From the NCBI GenBank assembly GCA_019421005.1, contig JAHZGA010000005.1, positions 1-55,124 on the forward strand: DNA of 55,124 nucleotides, in the 5' to 3' direction. This DNA comes from a bacterium (GTDB taxonomy: Bacteria > Bacillota_I > Bacilli_A > RF39 > UBA660). A model generated the notes under the pieces. It made no database searches and had not been told where the DNA came from. It saw only the letters and a list, made by a program, of their open reading frames with translations. Shown here piece by piece: positions 7,590-16,163 of the stretch. The translations under genes and the position numbers were made by a program. Every line of letters begins with the position of its first letter. Positions within the stretch are counted from its first letter, which is position 1.

Positions 7590-8867
7590 ATGAAATATAC
7601 TAAATTTGAAATGGGTTCTTATAACCTGCATATTATAAAAACTGATCATTTTAAAACTGTTAATACAAGAATAATGTTTAAGAGAAAAGCCAAAAAAGAA
7701 GAAATTAATTATCGCAATTTTTTAAGTTTAATGTTATTAGAATCTACTAAAAAATATAAAACCCATAAAGAAATAGAAGTTAAATGTGAAGAATTATATG
7801 CTTTAAATGTAAGAAGTGAATCTTTTCTTTCTGGTAATTATTCAGTAATGAGTTTTGACAGCGTCTTTTTAAATGAAAAATATACTGAAAAAGGTTTATT
7901 TAAAGAAATATTTGATTTTCTATTTCAACTAACATTAGATCCTAATGTTGATAATAAAGCATTTGATACTAATAGTTTTAACAATGTAAAAAATGTTTTA
8001 ATAAACAATTTAGAAAGCTATAAAGATGTTCCTAGTTATTATAGTAGAAAAAGAATACTAGAACTAGCTGGAAAAAACACCCCTTTAGAATTAAAAAGTG
8101 AAGGATATTTAGAAACTATAAATGAAGTAAATGAAAAAAATCTATTTGAATATTATCAAAAAATTATTAAAACAGATAATATAGATATTTTTATTATTGG
8201 CGATGTTGATGAAGAATATTTGAAAAAACTAATAAAAGAAACAATACCGATTAATACTCTAAAAAAACCTAGTGAAACTCATTATATTGAACATAAAAAG
8301 ATTAGAAAAAGAGCTTTAATTGAAAAAGAAAAAGATGATTTTCGCCAAAGTCAATTATTGCTTGCTTATAAATTAGATAAATTAACTGATTTTGAAAAAC
8401 AATATGTTATTCCAATTTATAATTATATTTTAGGAGGCGCTCCGGATTCTAAATTATTTAAGAATATAAGAGAAAAAAAATCACTATGTTATAATATTAG
8501 TTCAGGACATATTATGATTGCTAATTTAATTCTTATTACAGCTGGAATAGATGCTAAAAACTATAAAAAGACAGTAACTTTAATTAGAAAACAAGTCAAA
8601 GACATGGAAAAAGGTTTATTTGATGAAAGTGATATTGAAAAAGCTAAACTAATATTTTTAAATAGTTATAAAGAATTAACAGATAATCCAGCAGTTATTA
8701 TGTCAATTTATATGTTACACGAATATTTAAATAGAGATTTATTAGATGATAGAATTAAAAAAACAAAAACAGTTACTAAAGATATGATTGTAAGTGTAGC
8801 TAAAAAAGTTCATTTAGATACAATATTTTTCCTGGAAGGTGATAATGATGAAGAAGAAAAAAATTGA
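7590..8867 (+). CDS. ymfF: M16-family inactive peptidase subunit, YmfF/YfmF-like
   Basis: M16 metallopeptidase-like protein (425 aa) that has lost the HXXEH zinc motif: the equivalent N-terminal helix reads FLSLMLLESTKKY. The C-terminal half keeps M16 features such as GGAPDSKLFKNIREKKSLCY. It lies directly upstream of a partner carrying the zinc motif; in Bacillus the YmfF/YmfH pair is needed for 5-aminopentanol modification of elongation factor P. ATG follows GAAGAGGTGAAAC. The two genes overlap by 20 nt. The exact role here is inferred from the pair. Confidence 0.88.
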   Translation: MKYTKFEMGSYNLHIIKTDHFKTVNTRIMFKRKAKKEEINYRNFLSLMLLESTKKYKTHKEIEVKCEELYALNVRSESFLSGNYSVMSFDSVFLNEKYTEKGLFKEIFDFLFQLTLDPNVDNKAFDTNSFNNVKNVLINNLESYKDVPSYYSRKRILELAGKNTPLELKSEGYLETINEVNEKNLFEYYQKIIKTDNIDIFIIGDVDEEYLKKLIKETIPINTLKKPSETHYIEHKKIRKRALIEKEKDDFRQSQLLLAYKLDKLTDFEKQYVIPIYNYILGGAPDSKLFKNIREKKSLCYNISSGHIMIANLILITAGIDAKNYKKTVTLIRKQVKDMEKGLFDESDIEKAKLIFLNSYKELTDNPAVIMSIYMLHEYLNRDLLDDRIKKTKTVTKDMIVSVAKKVHLDTIFFLEGDNDEEEKN

Positions 8868-10125
8868 AGGTTTAGATATTGATGTTTATGAAGAAAATCT
8901 AAATGGATTTCGCGTTTTCATCGCACCTATGAAATACGTTAACGGAATTTATACAACATTATCAGTTAATTTTGGTGGCGATATGGAAGAGTTTATTCCA
9001 TATGGTGAGAAAAAAATGGTTAAAATGCCTCGAGGAGTTGCCCATTTTTTAGAACATCAAAAATTTAATACTAAAGATAATCAAGATATATTTTCTTTCT
9101 TTAGTGAAAGAGGTACTTCTTGTAATGCCAATACAAGAAATGATAAAACAACTTACTTATTTTCAGGAGTAGATTTCTTTGAAGAAAACTTAAATAAGTT
9201 ACTTGATTTTGTTTTTGAACCATATTTTACTGATGAATCTGTTAATAAAGAAAAAGGAATAATTAAAGAAGAAATAAAAATGTATTTAGATGATCCTTAT
9301 ACTAAAATAGCTTATAAATTATATGAAAATTTATTAAAAAATCATCCTTTAAAAGATCCAGTAATAGGGTCATGTGAAAGTGTAGATAAAGTTACTAAAG
9401 AAGATTTATATAAATGTTATAATACTTTTTATCAACCATCTAATATGTATTTAATTGTAACAGGTAATGTTTCTTATGAACAAGTAATTGATATTGTTAA
9501 AAATAATATGGCTAAAAAAGAGTTTTTAAAACCAAAAGAAATAGTAACATATAATTATAAAGAACCTAACAAAGTTGTAAAAGAAATAGAAACTTTAAAT
9601 TTAAAAGTAAATACTCCTAAAATGGCTATTGGATATAAAATAGATATAAGCAAAATTAAAAATTTAAAACCACATGAAATAAAATCATATTTATCATTTA
9701 TTTTTGATAGTAAATTAGGCTCAACTTCTGATTTTTTAGAAAATATAAAATCAAATAAATTAATTATTGATAATTTTTATATTTCATCAATTTCTTTAAA
9801 AGACCATATTCTTTATATTATAGAAGCTGATACTGAAAAACCTGAAATTTTAGCAGAGAAAGTAATAGAAGAATTAAAAAATACTTCCATTACTGAAAAT
9901 GAGCTTTTAAGAAGAAAAAGAGTTCTTATGAGTTATCAAATTCTTGGTAGTGAAAATATTTACCAAGTTAATACTAAAATAATGAATAATATTGCTTCAA
10001 CTAATGAGGTTTTATATGATGCTTATAATGATATTAAAAAAATGAATTATAAAACTTTGAATTATTTAATTAATAATATTTCATTAGATAATAAAAGTAT
10101 CTTATATGTTAAAGATAAAAGCTAG
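8848..10125 (+). CDS. ymfH: M16-family zinc peptidase, YmfH/YfmH-like
   Basis: Catalytic-type M16 subunit. The inverted zinc motif HFLEH is in GVAHFLEHQKFNT, and the downstream glutamate is in KGIIKEEIKMYLDDP; MYLIVTGNVSYEQV ends the first M16 domain. I place the start at ATG 8848 (MKKKKIEGLDI), six nt after GGAAGGTG; GTG 8839 lies inside that site and ATG 8845 is too close. With its inactive partner it probably forms a heterodimeric peptidase linked to EF-P modification. A hairpin terminator overlaps its stop. Confidence 0.9.
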   Translation: MKKKKIEGLDIDVYEENLNGFRVFIAPMKYVNGIYTTLSVNFGGDMEEFIPYGEKKMVKMPRGVAHFLEHQKFNTKDNQDIFSFFSERGTSCNANTRNDKTTYLFSGVDFFEENLNKLLDFVFEPYFTDESVNKEKGIIKEEIKMYLDDPYTKIAYKLYENLLKNHPLKDPVIGSCESVDKVTKEDLYKCYNTFYQPSNMYLIVTGNVSYEQVIDIVKNNMAKKEFLKPKEIVTYNYKEPNKVVKEIETLNLKVNTPKMAIGYKIDISKIKNLKPHEIKSYLSFIFDSKLGSTSDFLENIKSNKLIIDNFYISSISLKDHILYIIEADTEKPEILAEKVIEELKNTSITENELLRRKRVLMSYQILGSENIYQVNTKIMNNIASTNEVLYDAYNDIKKMNYKTLNYLINNISLDNKSILYVKDKS

Positions 10126-10146
10126 AAAATAAATCTAGCTTTTTTT
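10118..10146 (+). terminator. Rho-independent terminator after ymfH
   Basis: AAAGCTAGA (10118-10126) pairs perfectly with TCTAGCTTT (10134-10142) across a 7-nt loop and is followed by TTTT. Confidence 0.85.
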
Positions 10147-10195
10147 AATGGTTTAAAATTATCTTATAGACATTAAAAAACTTTAATATAAAGCT

Positions 10196-10226
10196 TGTAT
10201 AAAAATAATTTATATATATCATAATA
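10196..10226 (+). promoter_or_regulatory. Candidate forespore (SigF/SigG-type) promoter of sigG
   Basis: TGTATA (10196-10201), an 18-nt spacer, then CATAATA (10220-10226), 20 nt before the sigG start. This resembles the known SigG consensus (TGNATA with CATAMTA) more than SigA. In Bacillus sigG is expressed from SigF and autoregulated. The whole stretch is AT-rich, so chance is possible. Confidence 0.42.
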
Positions 10227-10245
10227 AAAAAGGAAAGGAGAATTT

Positions 10246-11022
10246 ATGGCACGTCATAAAGTAGAAATTTGTGGCGTGAATACTGCGAATATTAAAGTTT
10301 TAACAAATGAAGAAATGAACGTTTTATTTGATAGATTAAAAGATGGAGATCAACTTGCCAAAGAGGAATTAATAAATGGCAATTTAAAATTAGTGTTATC
10401 TATTTTAAAGAAATTTGTTAATCGAACAGATAATATGGATGATTTATTTCAAGTTGGAGTAATTGGATTAATTAAAGCAATTGATAATTTTGATGTTTCA
10501 TATGGTTTAAAATTAAGTACATATGCAGTTCCAATGATTTTAGGAGAAATAAAAAGATATTTAAGAGATAACAACAGCGTAAGAATATCTAGAAGTATTA
10601 AGGATGTGGCATATAAAGCTTTACAAATAAAAGAACAACTTATTAATGAATTAGGTAGAGAACCTTCCATTAGAGAAATTGCTAAAAAAATGGAATTAAC
10701 TGAATTTGAAGTTGCCAATGCTTTGGAATCCATGAAAGATACTATAAGTATGTTTGAACCTATTTATAATGATGGCGGAGATACTATTTATTTAGCTGAC
10801 CAATTAGAAGATAAAAGCAATCAAAATTATGATTTAGAATCTAAAATATTTTTGAAAGAAGCCTTAAAAAAACTAAAAGAAAAAGAAAAATACATCATAA
10901 GTGAACGTTATTTATTTGGTAAAACTCAAATGGAATTAGCTGAAGAAATAGGAATTAGTCAAGCTCAAATATCACGTTTAGAAAAAAATGCTTTGGAAAA
11001 TATTAAAAAAATGATAAAATAG
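10246..11022 (+). CDS. sigG: RNA polymerase sporulation sigma factor SigG
   Basis: Late forespore sigma factor. The N-terminal KVEICGVNTANIKVL is the SigG-specific lead-in. It is followed by region 2 (NGNLKLVLSILKKF, DDLFQVGVIGLIKAIDNFD, KLSTYAVPMILGEIKRYLRD), region 3 (SIREIAKKMELTEFEV), the SigF/SigG-like FEPIYNDGGDTIYLADQ, and the region 4 helix-turn-helix TQMELAEEIGISQAQISRLE. Length 258 aa is standard. ATG follows AAGGAAAGGAG. Its downstream neighbour is a ymxH/ylmC-type PRC-barrel gene, a pairing common in spore formers. This is the clearest sign of endospore formation in the window. Confidence 0.97.
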   Translation: MARHKVEICGVNTANIKVLTNEEMNVLFDRLKDGDQLAKEELINGNLKLVLSILKKFVNRTDNMDDLFQVGVIGLIKAIDNFDVSYGLKLSTYAVPMILGEIKRYLRDNNSVRISRSIKDVAYKALQIKEQLINELGREPSIREIAKKMELTEFEVANALESMKDTISMFEPIYNDGGDTIYLADQLEDKSNQNYDLESKIFLKEALKKLKEKEKYIISERYLFGKTQMELAEEIGISQAQISRLEKNALENIKKMIK

Positions 11023-11045
11023 CATATATTTAAATAGGTGGTAAA

Positions 11046-11267
11046 ATGAATTTGTCTGATTTACAAGATAAGGATATGGTTAATTTAACTGATGGAAAAA
11101 GAATAGGAAATATTATAGATGCAATTGTTAATAATGATGGTAAATTAGAAAGTTTAGTTGTCCAAAAAAGAAAATTTTTTCGTTTCTTTTCTAATAATGA
11201 TATAAAAATAAGTTGGAATGAAATAGAAAAAATAGGTGAAGATGTTATTTTAGTTAGACTAAAGTAA
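11046..11267 (+). CDS. YlmC/YmxH family PRC-barrel protein
   Basis: 73-residue PRC-barrel protein. The pattern LSDLQDKDMVNLTDGKRIG, then GKLESLVVQKR and a final ISWNEIEKIGEDVILV, is typical of the small YlmC/YmxH proteins found beside sigG or in other spore-gene settings. The molecular role of the family is not established. ATG follows AATAGGTGGTAAA, and the gene starts 23 nt after sigG, so co-transcription is expected. Confidence 0.9.
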   Translation: MNLSDLQDKDMVNLTDGKRIGNIIDAIVNNDGKLESLVVQKRKFFRFFSNNDIKISWNEIEKIGEDVILVRLK

Positions 11268-11297
11268 TATTTTTTTATTTGAAATATTAAAAATATA

Positions 11298-11326
11298 TTG
11301 AAAGTATATACTATATGTGATATTCT
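11298..11326 (+). promoter_or_regulatory. SigA-type promoter with extended -10
   Basis: TTGAAA (11298-11303), a 17-nt spacer, and TGaTATTCT with the -10 hexamer at 11321-11326, upstream of the PEP-utilising enzyme gene. Confidence 0.6.
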
Positions 11327-11361
11327 TATTTTAATAACGGAATTATGAAAGGTGATATAAA

Positions 11362-13068
11362 ATGTCAAATTTTAATGAAATAATTAATTTTAGTGATATT
11401 ACTTATAAAGAATATGTTGATAGTATTAAAAATTTAGAAAAATTTACTACTGATAAGGAATGGATTTGGAGTTTAAAATATGATATTCTTCTAAACCCAC
11501 ATTTAGGAAAAGATATATCTTCTAGTATAGAAGCAATTAAAAAAGATGATAGCATTGGTAATTTAAATAAAATTATGAATGATTTAAAACAAAAATCACA
11601 ATATTATTTACAAAAAGCAAAAAATTCTAATTATTTAGAAAAATGGTTTTATTATCGTATGGCTCATGCTTATTATGGATTTATCGAAGTTATAAATGAG
11701 GGTTCTATTTTAATAGATAAAATATTATCAAATTTAAAAGAGGAATATCATGATAAATATTTGGAAGTTTTAGAAAAAATAGATAAATCTAATCCTTCAA
11801 AATTAACCGATTTTAACAAAAGTAATGAAACTATAGAAGAAAGTGAAAATATAAAAATGTATTTGTTTATGAAAAATTGGCAAGATAAACAAAATATCTA
11901 TTTTAACTCATTTATTAAAGAACATCATGAAGCAAAAAATGAATTTGAAAAATATGCAAAAGAAAAATATCCATATTTAAAAAACATAAACAACAGATCA
12001 TTACTAGGTGTTGTTTTATTAAATGAAATGCCATTAATTAAACTTGACCAAATCTTGAAATTTTTAGAAAATGGAATTGATGATGAATTGTCTTATGTAA
12101 TTGGTGGTAAAGCTCTAGGACTAGCTAAATTAAAATATAACAATGTTGATATTCCAGAAACTTTCGTAATTCCAGTTAACTCTTTATATAATGCTTTATA
12201 TCTAAATGAATTAAATAATCTTCCATGTTATAATTATTCTGTAAGAAGTTCAGCAACAGTCGAAGATAATAAAAAAAATTCTTTTGCAGGACTATTTGTT
12301 TCCAAATTAGATGTTATTAAAAATGATTTAAATAAAAACATTAATGAAGTTTTATCATCAGTTTTTTCAGAAAGAGTTGATAATTATGTAAAACATTTCT
12401 CAACTGAAAAACCTTATATGGCAGTAGTATTACAAAAATTTATTTCGCCAATTTATTCTGGAGTATGGCTAGGAGAAACTTTAGAAAAAGGACATCTAGA
12501 ATGGGTTGATGGTGATGGAGAAAAATTAGTTTCTGGTCATGTAAAACCTAATTATGAAAATTGGACTGAAAACGTAAAAGAACCTTTAAAAATAAATGGA
12601 GAAACTATTGGTGAAAAATGTATAGAACTTCAAAATAAACTAAACGCTATTGCAGATTTTGAATGGTGCAACATTTCTAATAAATTAGTTTTTGTTCAAT
12701 ATCGACCAACTACTGCTAAAATAACTAATATAACAAATGATAACAATGATGAATTAATTGGAATTCCAGCATCTTCTGGAATAGAAGTAGGTGTTCCATA
12801 TTATTTAGATGACCCTAATAACACTAAAAACTTTCCTCAAGATGGTATTTTACTAACTGATTATACTGATCCTGATTGGGTTCCAATTATGATTAAAAGT
12901 AAAGCCATTATAACCGCCGAAGGTGGGTTTTTATCACATACAGCAATTATATCAAGAGAACTTGGTATACCTTGCATAACTGGTTTTGGTTATGAAAATT
13001 TAAAAAAGGTAAGTCAAATGGAATATATTGAAGTTGATGGATTTAAAGGAACTGTTTTAGGAAAATAA
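11362..13068 (+). CDS. PEP-utilising (PEP synthase/PPDK-like) protein with a novel helical N-terminus
   Basis: 568 residues. Residues about 1-225 are helical, charged and unlike the usual N-terminus of the family. Next comes an ATP-grasp PEP/pyruvate-binding domain (about 235-460), with VIGGKALGLAKLK, YSVRSSATVEDNKKNSFAGLF and later SGVWLGE and FVQYRPT. Last comes the mobile phosphohistidine domain, GGFLSHTAIISRELGIPCITG, with the phosphorylatable His at 526. There is no PEP/pyruvate TIM-barrel domain. Such truncated relatives include rifampin phosphotransferase and other dikinases that phosphorylate a small molecule. Here the unknown domain is at the N-terminus and not in the middle. The substrate is unknown. 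ATG follows GAAAGGTGATAT. Confidence 0.85.
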   Translation: MSNFNEIINFSDITYKEYVDSIKNLEKFTTDKEWIWSLKYDILLNPHLGKDISSSIEAIKKDDSIGNLNKIMNDLKQKSQYYLQKAKNSNYLEKWFYYRMAHAYYGFIEVINEGSILIDKILSNLKEEYHDKYLEVLEKIDKSNPSKLTDFNKSNETIEESENIKMYLFMKNWQDKQNIYFNSFIKEHHEAKNEFEKYAKEKYPYLKNINNRSLLGVVLLNEMPLIKLDQILKFLENGIDDELSYVIGGKALGLAKLKYNNVDIPETFVIPVNSLYNALYLNELNNLPCYNYSVRSSATVEDNKKNSFAGLFVSKLDVIKNDLNKNINEVLSSVFSERVDNYVKHFSTEKPYMAVVLQKFISPIYSGVWLGETLEKGHLEWVDGDGEKLVSGHVKPNYENWTENVKEPLKINGETIGEKCIELQNKLNAIADFEWCNISNKLVFVQYRPTTAKITNITNDNNDELIGIPASSGIEVGVPYYLDDPNNTKNFPQDGILLTDYTDPDWVPIMIKSKAIITAEGGFLSHTAIISRELGIPCITGFGYENLKKVSQMEYIEVDGFKGTVLGK

Positions 13069-13090
13069 GGGTTCTTTTTTATATGAAAAG

Positions 13091-13119
13091 TTGTTAAAAA
13101 TATAAATAAATGATATAAT
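13091..13119 (+). promoter_or_regulatory. SigA-type promoter of lspA-rluD
   Basis: TTGTTA (13091-13096), a 17-nt spacer and TATAAT (13114-13119), with the TG of an extended -10 just before it. The -10 ends only 16 nt before the GTG start, so the leader is about 10 nt long. Confidence 0.8.
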
Positions 13120-13135
13120 TATAAAGGTGATTTTC

Positions 13136-13609
13136 GTGAAAAAAATTATTTCTATAAGTGCTTTAATAGTTTTGTTTGACCAATTAATTAAACTAGTTGT
13201 AACCACTCTAGGACTACATAATAAACTAAGTATTATACCTAACTTTTTTTATATAACTTATGTTAGAAACGATGGTGCTGCCTGGAGTATTTTAAGTGGT
13301 AATAGAATTTTATTAATAACAATAGGAATAATAGCTATAGTAATACTATATTTTTTACTGATTTATAAACAAGAATTAAATAATTTAAAAATAATTTACT
13401 ATAGTATACTAAATGGTGGTATTATAGGTAACTTACTTGATAGAATTTTTAGAGGATATGTAATTGACTATTTAGACTTTAAAATATTTAATTACTATTT
13501 TCCAGTTTTTAATTTAGCAGATATAATGATTGTAATAGGAACATTTTTAGTAATAATTGAAGTTTTAAGAGGTGATAAAAATGGAGAAATTAAAAGTAAC
13601 CAAAAATAA
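13136..13609 (+). CDS. lspA: Lipoprotein signal peptidase (signal peptidase II)
   Basis: Membrane aspartyl protease that cleaves the signal peptide of diacylglyceryl-modified prolipoproteins. Four hydrophobic segments fit LspA topology. The two catalytic Asp residues are D102 in GNLLDR and D129 in FNLADI, and the family motif VRNDGAAWSI is at 43-52. The start is GTG 13136, six nt after AAAGGTG; the upstream GTG 13127 forms part of that ribosome site. It overlaps rluD, a common neighbour of lspA in Bacillota. Confidence 0.96.
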   Translation: MKKIISISALIVLFDQLIKLVVTTLGLHNKLSIIPNFFYITYVRNDGAAWSILSGNRILLITIGIIAIVILYFLLIYKQELNNLKIIYYSILNGGIIGNLLDRIFRGYVIDYLDFKIFNYYFPVFNLADIMIVIGTFLVIIEVLRGDKNGEIKSNQK

Positions 13610-14471
13610 TATAAGAATTGATGATTACTTAAAAGATGAACTAAATTTAAGTAGAAGTAAAATTCAAAAATTAATTAAAAATAATGATGTTTTAGTAAAT
13701 GATAAGCCAACTAAAAATAGTTATTTAGTTAAAGAAAACGATATTATAACTTATTCCATTGTAGAAGAAGATAACAAAATATCTGCTAATAAAATGGATT
13801 TAAATATCGTTTATGAAGATGATGATGTAATTGTTGTTGACAAAAAAAACGGCGTAGTAGTACACCCAGCTGTTGGTAATAAAGAAAATACTTTGGTAAA
13901 TGGTTTAATATATTATTCTAAAAATTTAAGCACTATTAACGGGGAATTTAGACCGGGAATTGTTCACCGAATTGATGCTTATACAACGGGGTTATTAATG
14001 ATTGCTAAAAACGATGAAGCTCATTTAAATTTAGCTAAACAATTAGAAGAAAAAACTGTTAACAGAGAATATAAAGCATTAGTATGGGGATGTATTTTAA
14101 ATGATACTGGAACAATTGATGCTCCTATAGGAAGAGATAAATATGACCGAAAAAAGATGGCTGTTACAAGTAGCGGTAAAAAAGCAATTACTCATTTTAA
14201 AGTTTTAGAAAGATTTGAAAATGCTAGTTTAATTCAGCTAAAATTAGAAACTGGTAGAACTCATCAAATTAGAGTTCATATGAATTATATTGGATATCCA
14301 GTAGTAAATGACCCAGTATATGGAAGAAGAAAAATCATTGATAATACTGGACAATGCTTACACGCATATTTACTTGGATTTAATCATCCTAAAACAGGAA
14401 AATATTTAGAATTTAGAAGTGAACTACCTGAATGTTTTACCAATATTTTAGAACAAGTTAAAAATTCATAA
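13581..14471 (+). CDS. Ribosomal large subunit pseudouridine synthase, RluD family
   Basis: RluA/RluD-family pseudouridine synthase. An N-terminal S4 RNA-binding domain (IRIDDYLKDELNLSRSKIQKLI) is followed by the catalytic domain, with the active Asp in GIVHRIDAYTTGLLMIAK, the substrate loop REYKALVWG and the late motif ETGRTHQIRVHM. Length 296 aa is typical. I use ATG 13581, six nt after AGAGGTGA; a longer frame from GTG 13572 starts within that site. It overlaps lspA by 29 nt and converges with tspO, whose stop lies inside its 3' end. Confidence 0.94.
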   Translation: MEKLKVTKNNIRIDDYLKDELNLSRSKIQKLIKNNDVLVNDKPTKNSYLVKENDIITYSIVEEDNKISANKMDLNIVYEDDDVIVVDKKNGVVVHPAVGNKENTLVNGLIYYSKNLSTINGEFRPGIVHRIDAYTTGLLMIAKNDEAHLNLAKQLEEKTVNREYKALVWGCILNDTGTIDAPIGRDKYDRKKMAVTSSGKKAITHFKVLERFENASLIQLKLETGRTHQIRVHMNYIGYPVVNDPVYGRRKIIDNTGQCLHAYLLGFNHPKTGKYLEFRSELPECFTNILEQVKNS

Positions 14472-14907
14472 AATAAATTGTTAAACTTAAGATGGTTGCA
14501 AAAACATCCCAAATTAGATAAACAATTAATAATTTAGAAACTTTGTTATTTAACTTTTTAGTTTCACTATATAAAGATATAGAAGTAATTAAAACTAATA
14601 AAGTTGTAACAAAACCTAAAAAAGGACTTTTAAGTAAAAAGAAACTAATTGGAAATAATTGATTAGCAATGTAATTAAATATTAAACTGTTATTATATTC
14701 CTTTATATCTTTAAAATTATTTTCACTATAAATTTTATATATACTTATAGCTAATAAAAAATAAATAACTGCCCAGACGATACCAAACACAATACCTGGA
14801 GGTGCAAAAAAGGGTAAATTTAACTCCTTATAAAAAGATGTATTTGAACTTAATAAACTACCAATGAACCAAGGTAATAAAAAAATTAAAAATTTGATTA
14901 TTTTCAT
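14458..14907 (-). CDS. tspO: TspO/MBR family membrane protein
   Basis: 149-residue protein with five predicted membrane helices, the TspO fold. Family signature: LNLPFFAPPGIVFGIVWAVIYFLLAISIY, of which FFAPPGIVFGIVW is the diagnostic core, and NQLFPISFFLL in the fourth helix region. TspO proteins bind and help degrade tetrapyrroles and respond to oxidative stress; the role here is unknown. The ATG is preceded on the minus strand by AAGGAGATTTC. It converges with rluD, with overlapping 3' ends, and is divergent from the rhomboid gene. Confidence 0.9.
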   Translation of the reverse strand: MKIIKFLIFLLPWFIGSLLSSNTSFYKELNLPFFAPPGIVFGIVWAVIYFLLAISIYKIYSENNFKDIKEYNNSLIFNYIANQLFPISFFLLKSPFLGFVTTLLVLITSISLYSETKKLNNKVSKLLIVYLIWDVFATILSLTIYFMNF

Positions 14908-14969
14908 TTGAAATCTCCTTTACTTTTATAATGATTTATATTACAATAATATTACAATTGAGGTGAATT

Positions 14970-16124
14970 ATGCAAGAAATAGAATCAGAAAAAATGGATA
15001 TGGCCATATTACTAGTGCATTATTTTGTAACAAAAGAAAATTATAAACCAATAATTATTCATGGTATTAGTGATGAATACTGGTTAGAAAATTTAGAAAA
15101 TGATTATAAAATAATTAGAATTGTTACATCCCATATTCATAATGATTACCAATTAAATTATAATTTATTAAGAGCTAAAAAAATAATGTCTAAAGTTAAA
15201 TTTAAAACATTATCATTTAAACTTAAATCACTTAATTTCTTTATTGATTTAGGTGATAATGTTTCAGTAGAACCTAAATATGATACATATGAATGTTTTG
15301 AATTAGAACAGATAACAGATTTAAAAAAATATGATATTCTTAAAAAGAATTTCCCTGGCGTTTTAAAACTTACGCCACCAAAACAAAGTGGTTTTTATCT
15401 ATTTTATGATTTAACGCAAGAGATTGGAGAGAAAAATTTTATGGATGCTAAACGTGCTGATGAAGTATTTGAATATAAAAAACCTGTCATAACATATATA
15501 ATAATAGCTATTAATATTATTATGTATTTGATAACTGCAATTATGAGTGGTAATATAATAAATATTAACTCTAATGTTTTATATAATTTTGGGGCTTTAT
15601 TAAAAACAAGTGTATTAAATGGAGAAGTATATCGAATTTTAACAGCCGCGTTTCTCCATGGTGGAATTTTTCATTTATTCTTTAATATGTATGCTCTATA
15701 TATTATAGGGCCACAATTAGAAGGCTTTTTAGGAAAAGCTAAATTTTCAATTGTTTATCTTTATAGTATTATAATAGGTAGTTTAATGTCTTTATTATTT
15801 ACTAATGGCCTATCAATAGGTGCAAGTGGAGCAATTTTTGGACTACTAGGATCACTACTATATTTCGGATATCATTATCGTATTTATCTAGGAAATTTTA
15901 TCCATTCACAAATAATACCTATCATTATTATTAACTTAATTTTAGGATTTATGATATCTAATGTTGATGTTGCTGCTCATATTGGTGGATTAATAGGTGG
16001 ACTACTTATAACAACTGCATTAGGAATTAAATACAAATCTTCTAAAATAGAAATGATTAATGGTTGGATTGTTACCATAATATTAACTCTATTTCTTATA
16101 TTTATATTATTTAGAGGATTTTAA
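14970..16124 (+). CDS. gluP: Rhomboid family intramembrane serine protease, GluP/YqgP-like
   Basis: 384-residue intramembrane protease. Residues about 1-170 form a soluble N-terminal domain of the kind found in Bacillus YqgP. The rhomboid domain follows, with HGGIFHLFFNMYAL (the HxxxN element), the nucleophile S286 in GASGAIFG, and the second catalytic residue H337 in AAHIGGLIGG. About seven membrane segments are visible. ATG follows TTGAGGTGAATT. In Bacillus the homologue acts in membrane protein quality control. A hairpin terminator begins at the stop codon. Confidence 0.93.
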   Translation: MQEIESEKMDMAILLVHYFVTKENYKPIIIHGISDEYWLENLENDYKIIRIVTSHIHNDYQLNYNLLRAKKIMSKVKFKTLSFKLKSLNFFIDLGDNVSVEPKYDTYECFELEQITDLKKYDILKKNFPGVLKLTPPKQSGFYLFYDLTQEIGEKNFMDAKRADEVFEYKKPVITYIIIAINIIMYLITAIMSGNIININSNVLYNFGALLKTSVLNGEVYRILTAAFLHGGIFHLFFNMYALYIIGPQLEGFLGKAKFSIVYLYSIIIGSLMSLLFTNGLSIGASGAIFGLLGSLLYFGYHYRIYLGNFIHSQIIPIIIINLILGFMISNVDVAAHIGGLIGGLLITTALGIKYKSSKIEMINGWIVTIILTLFLIFILFRGF

Positions 16125-16144
16125 AAACTGGTAACAGTTTTTTT
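16123..16144 (+). terminator. Rho-independent terminator after the rhomboid gene
   Basis: AAAAACTG, loop GTAA, CAGTTTTT, then more T. The left arm starts in the stop codon. Confidence 0.85.
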
Positions 16145-16163
16145 AATATAAGAAGGTGATATT

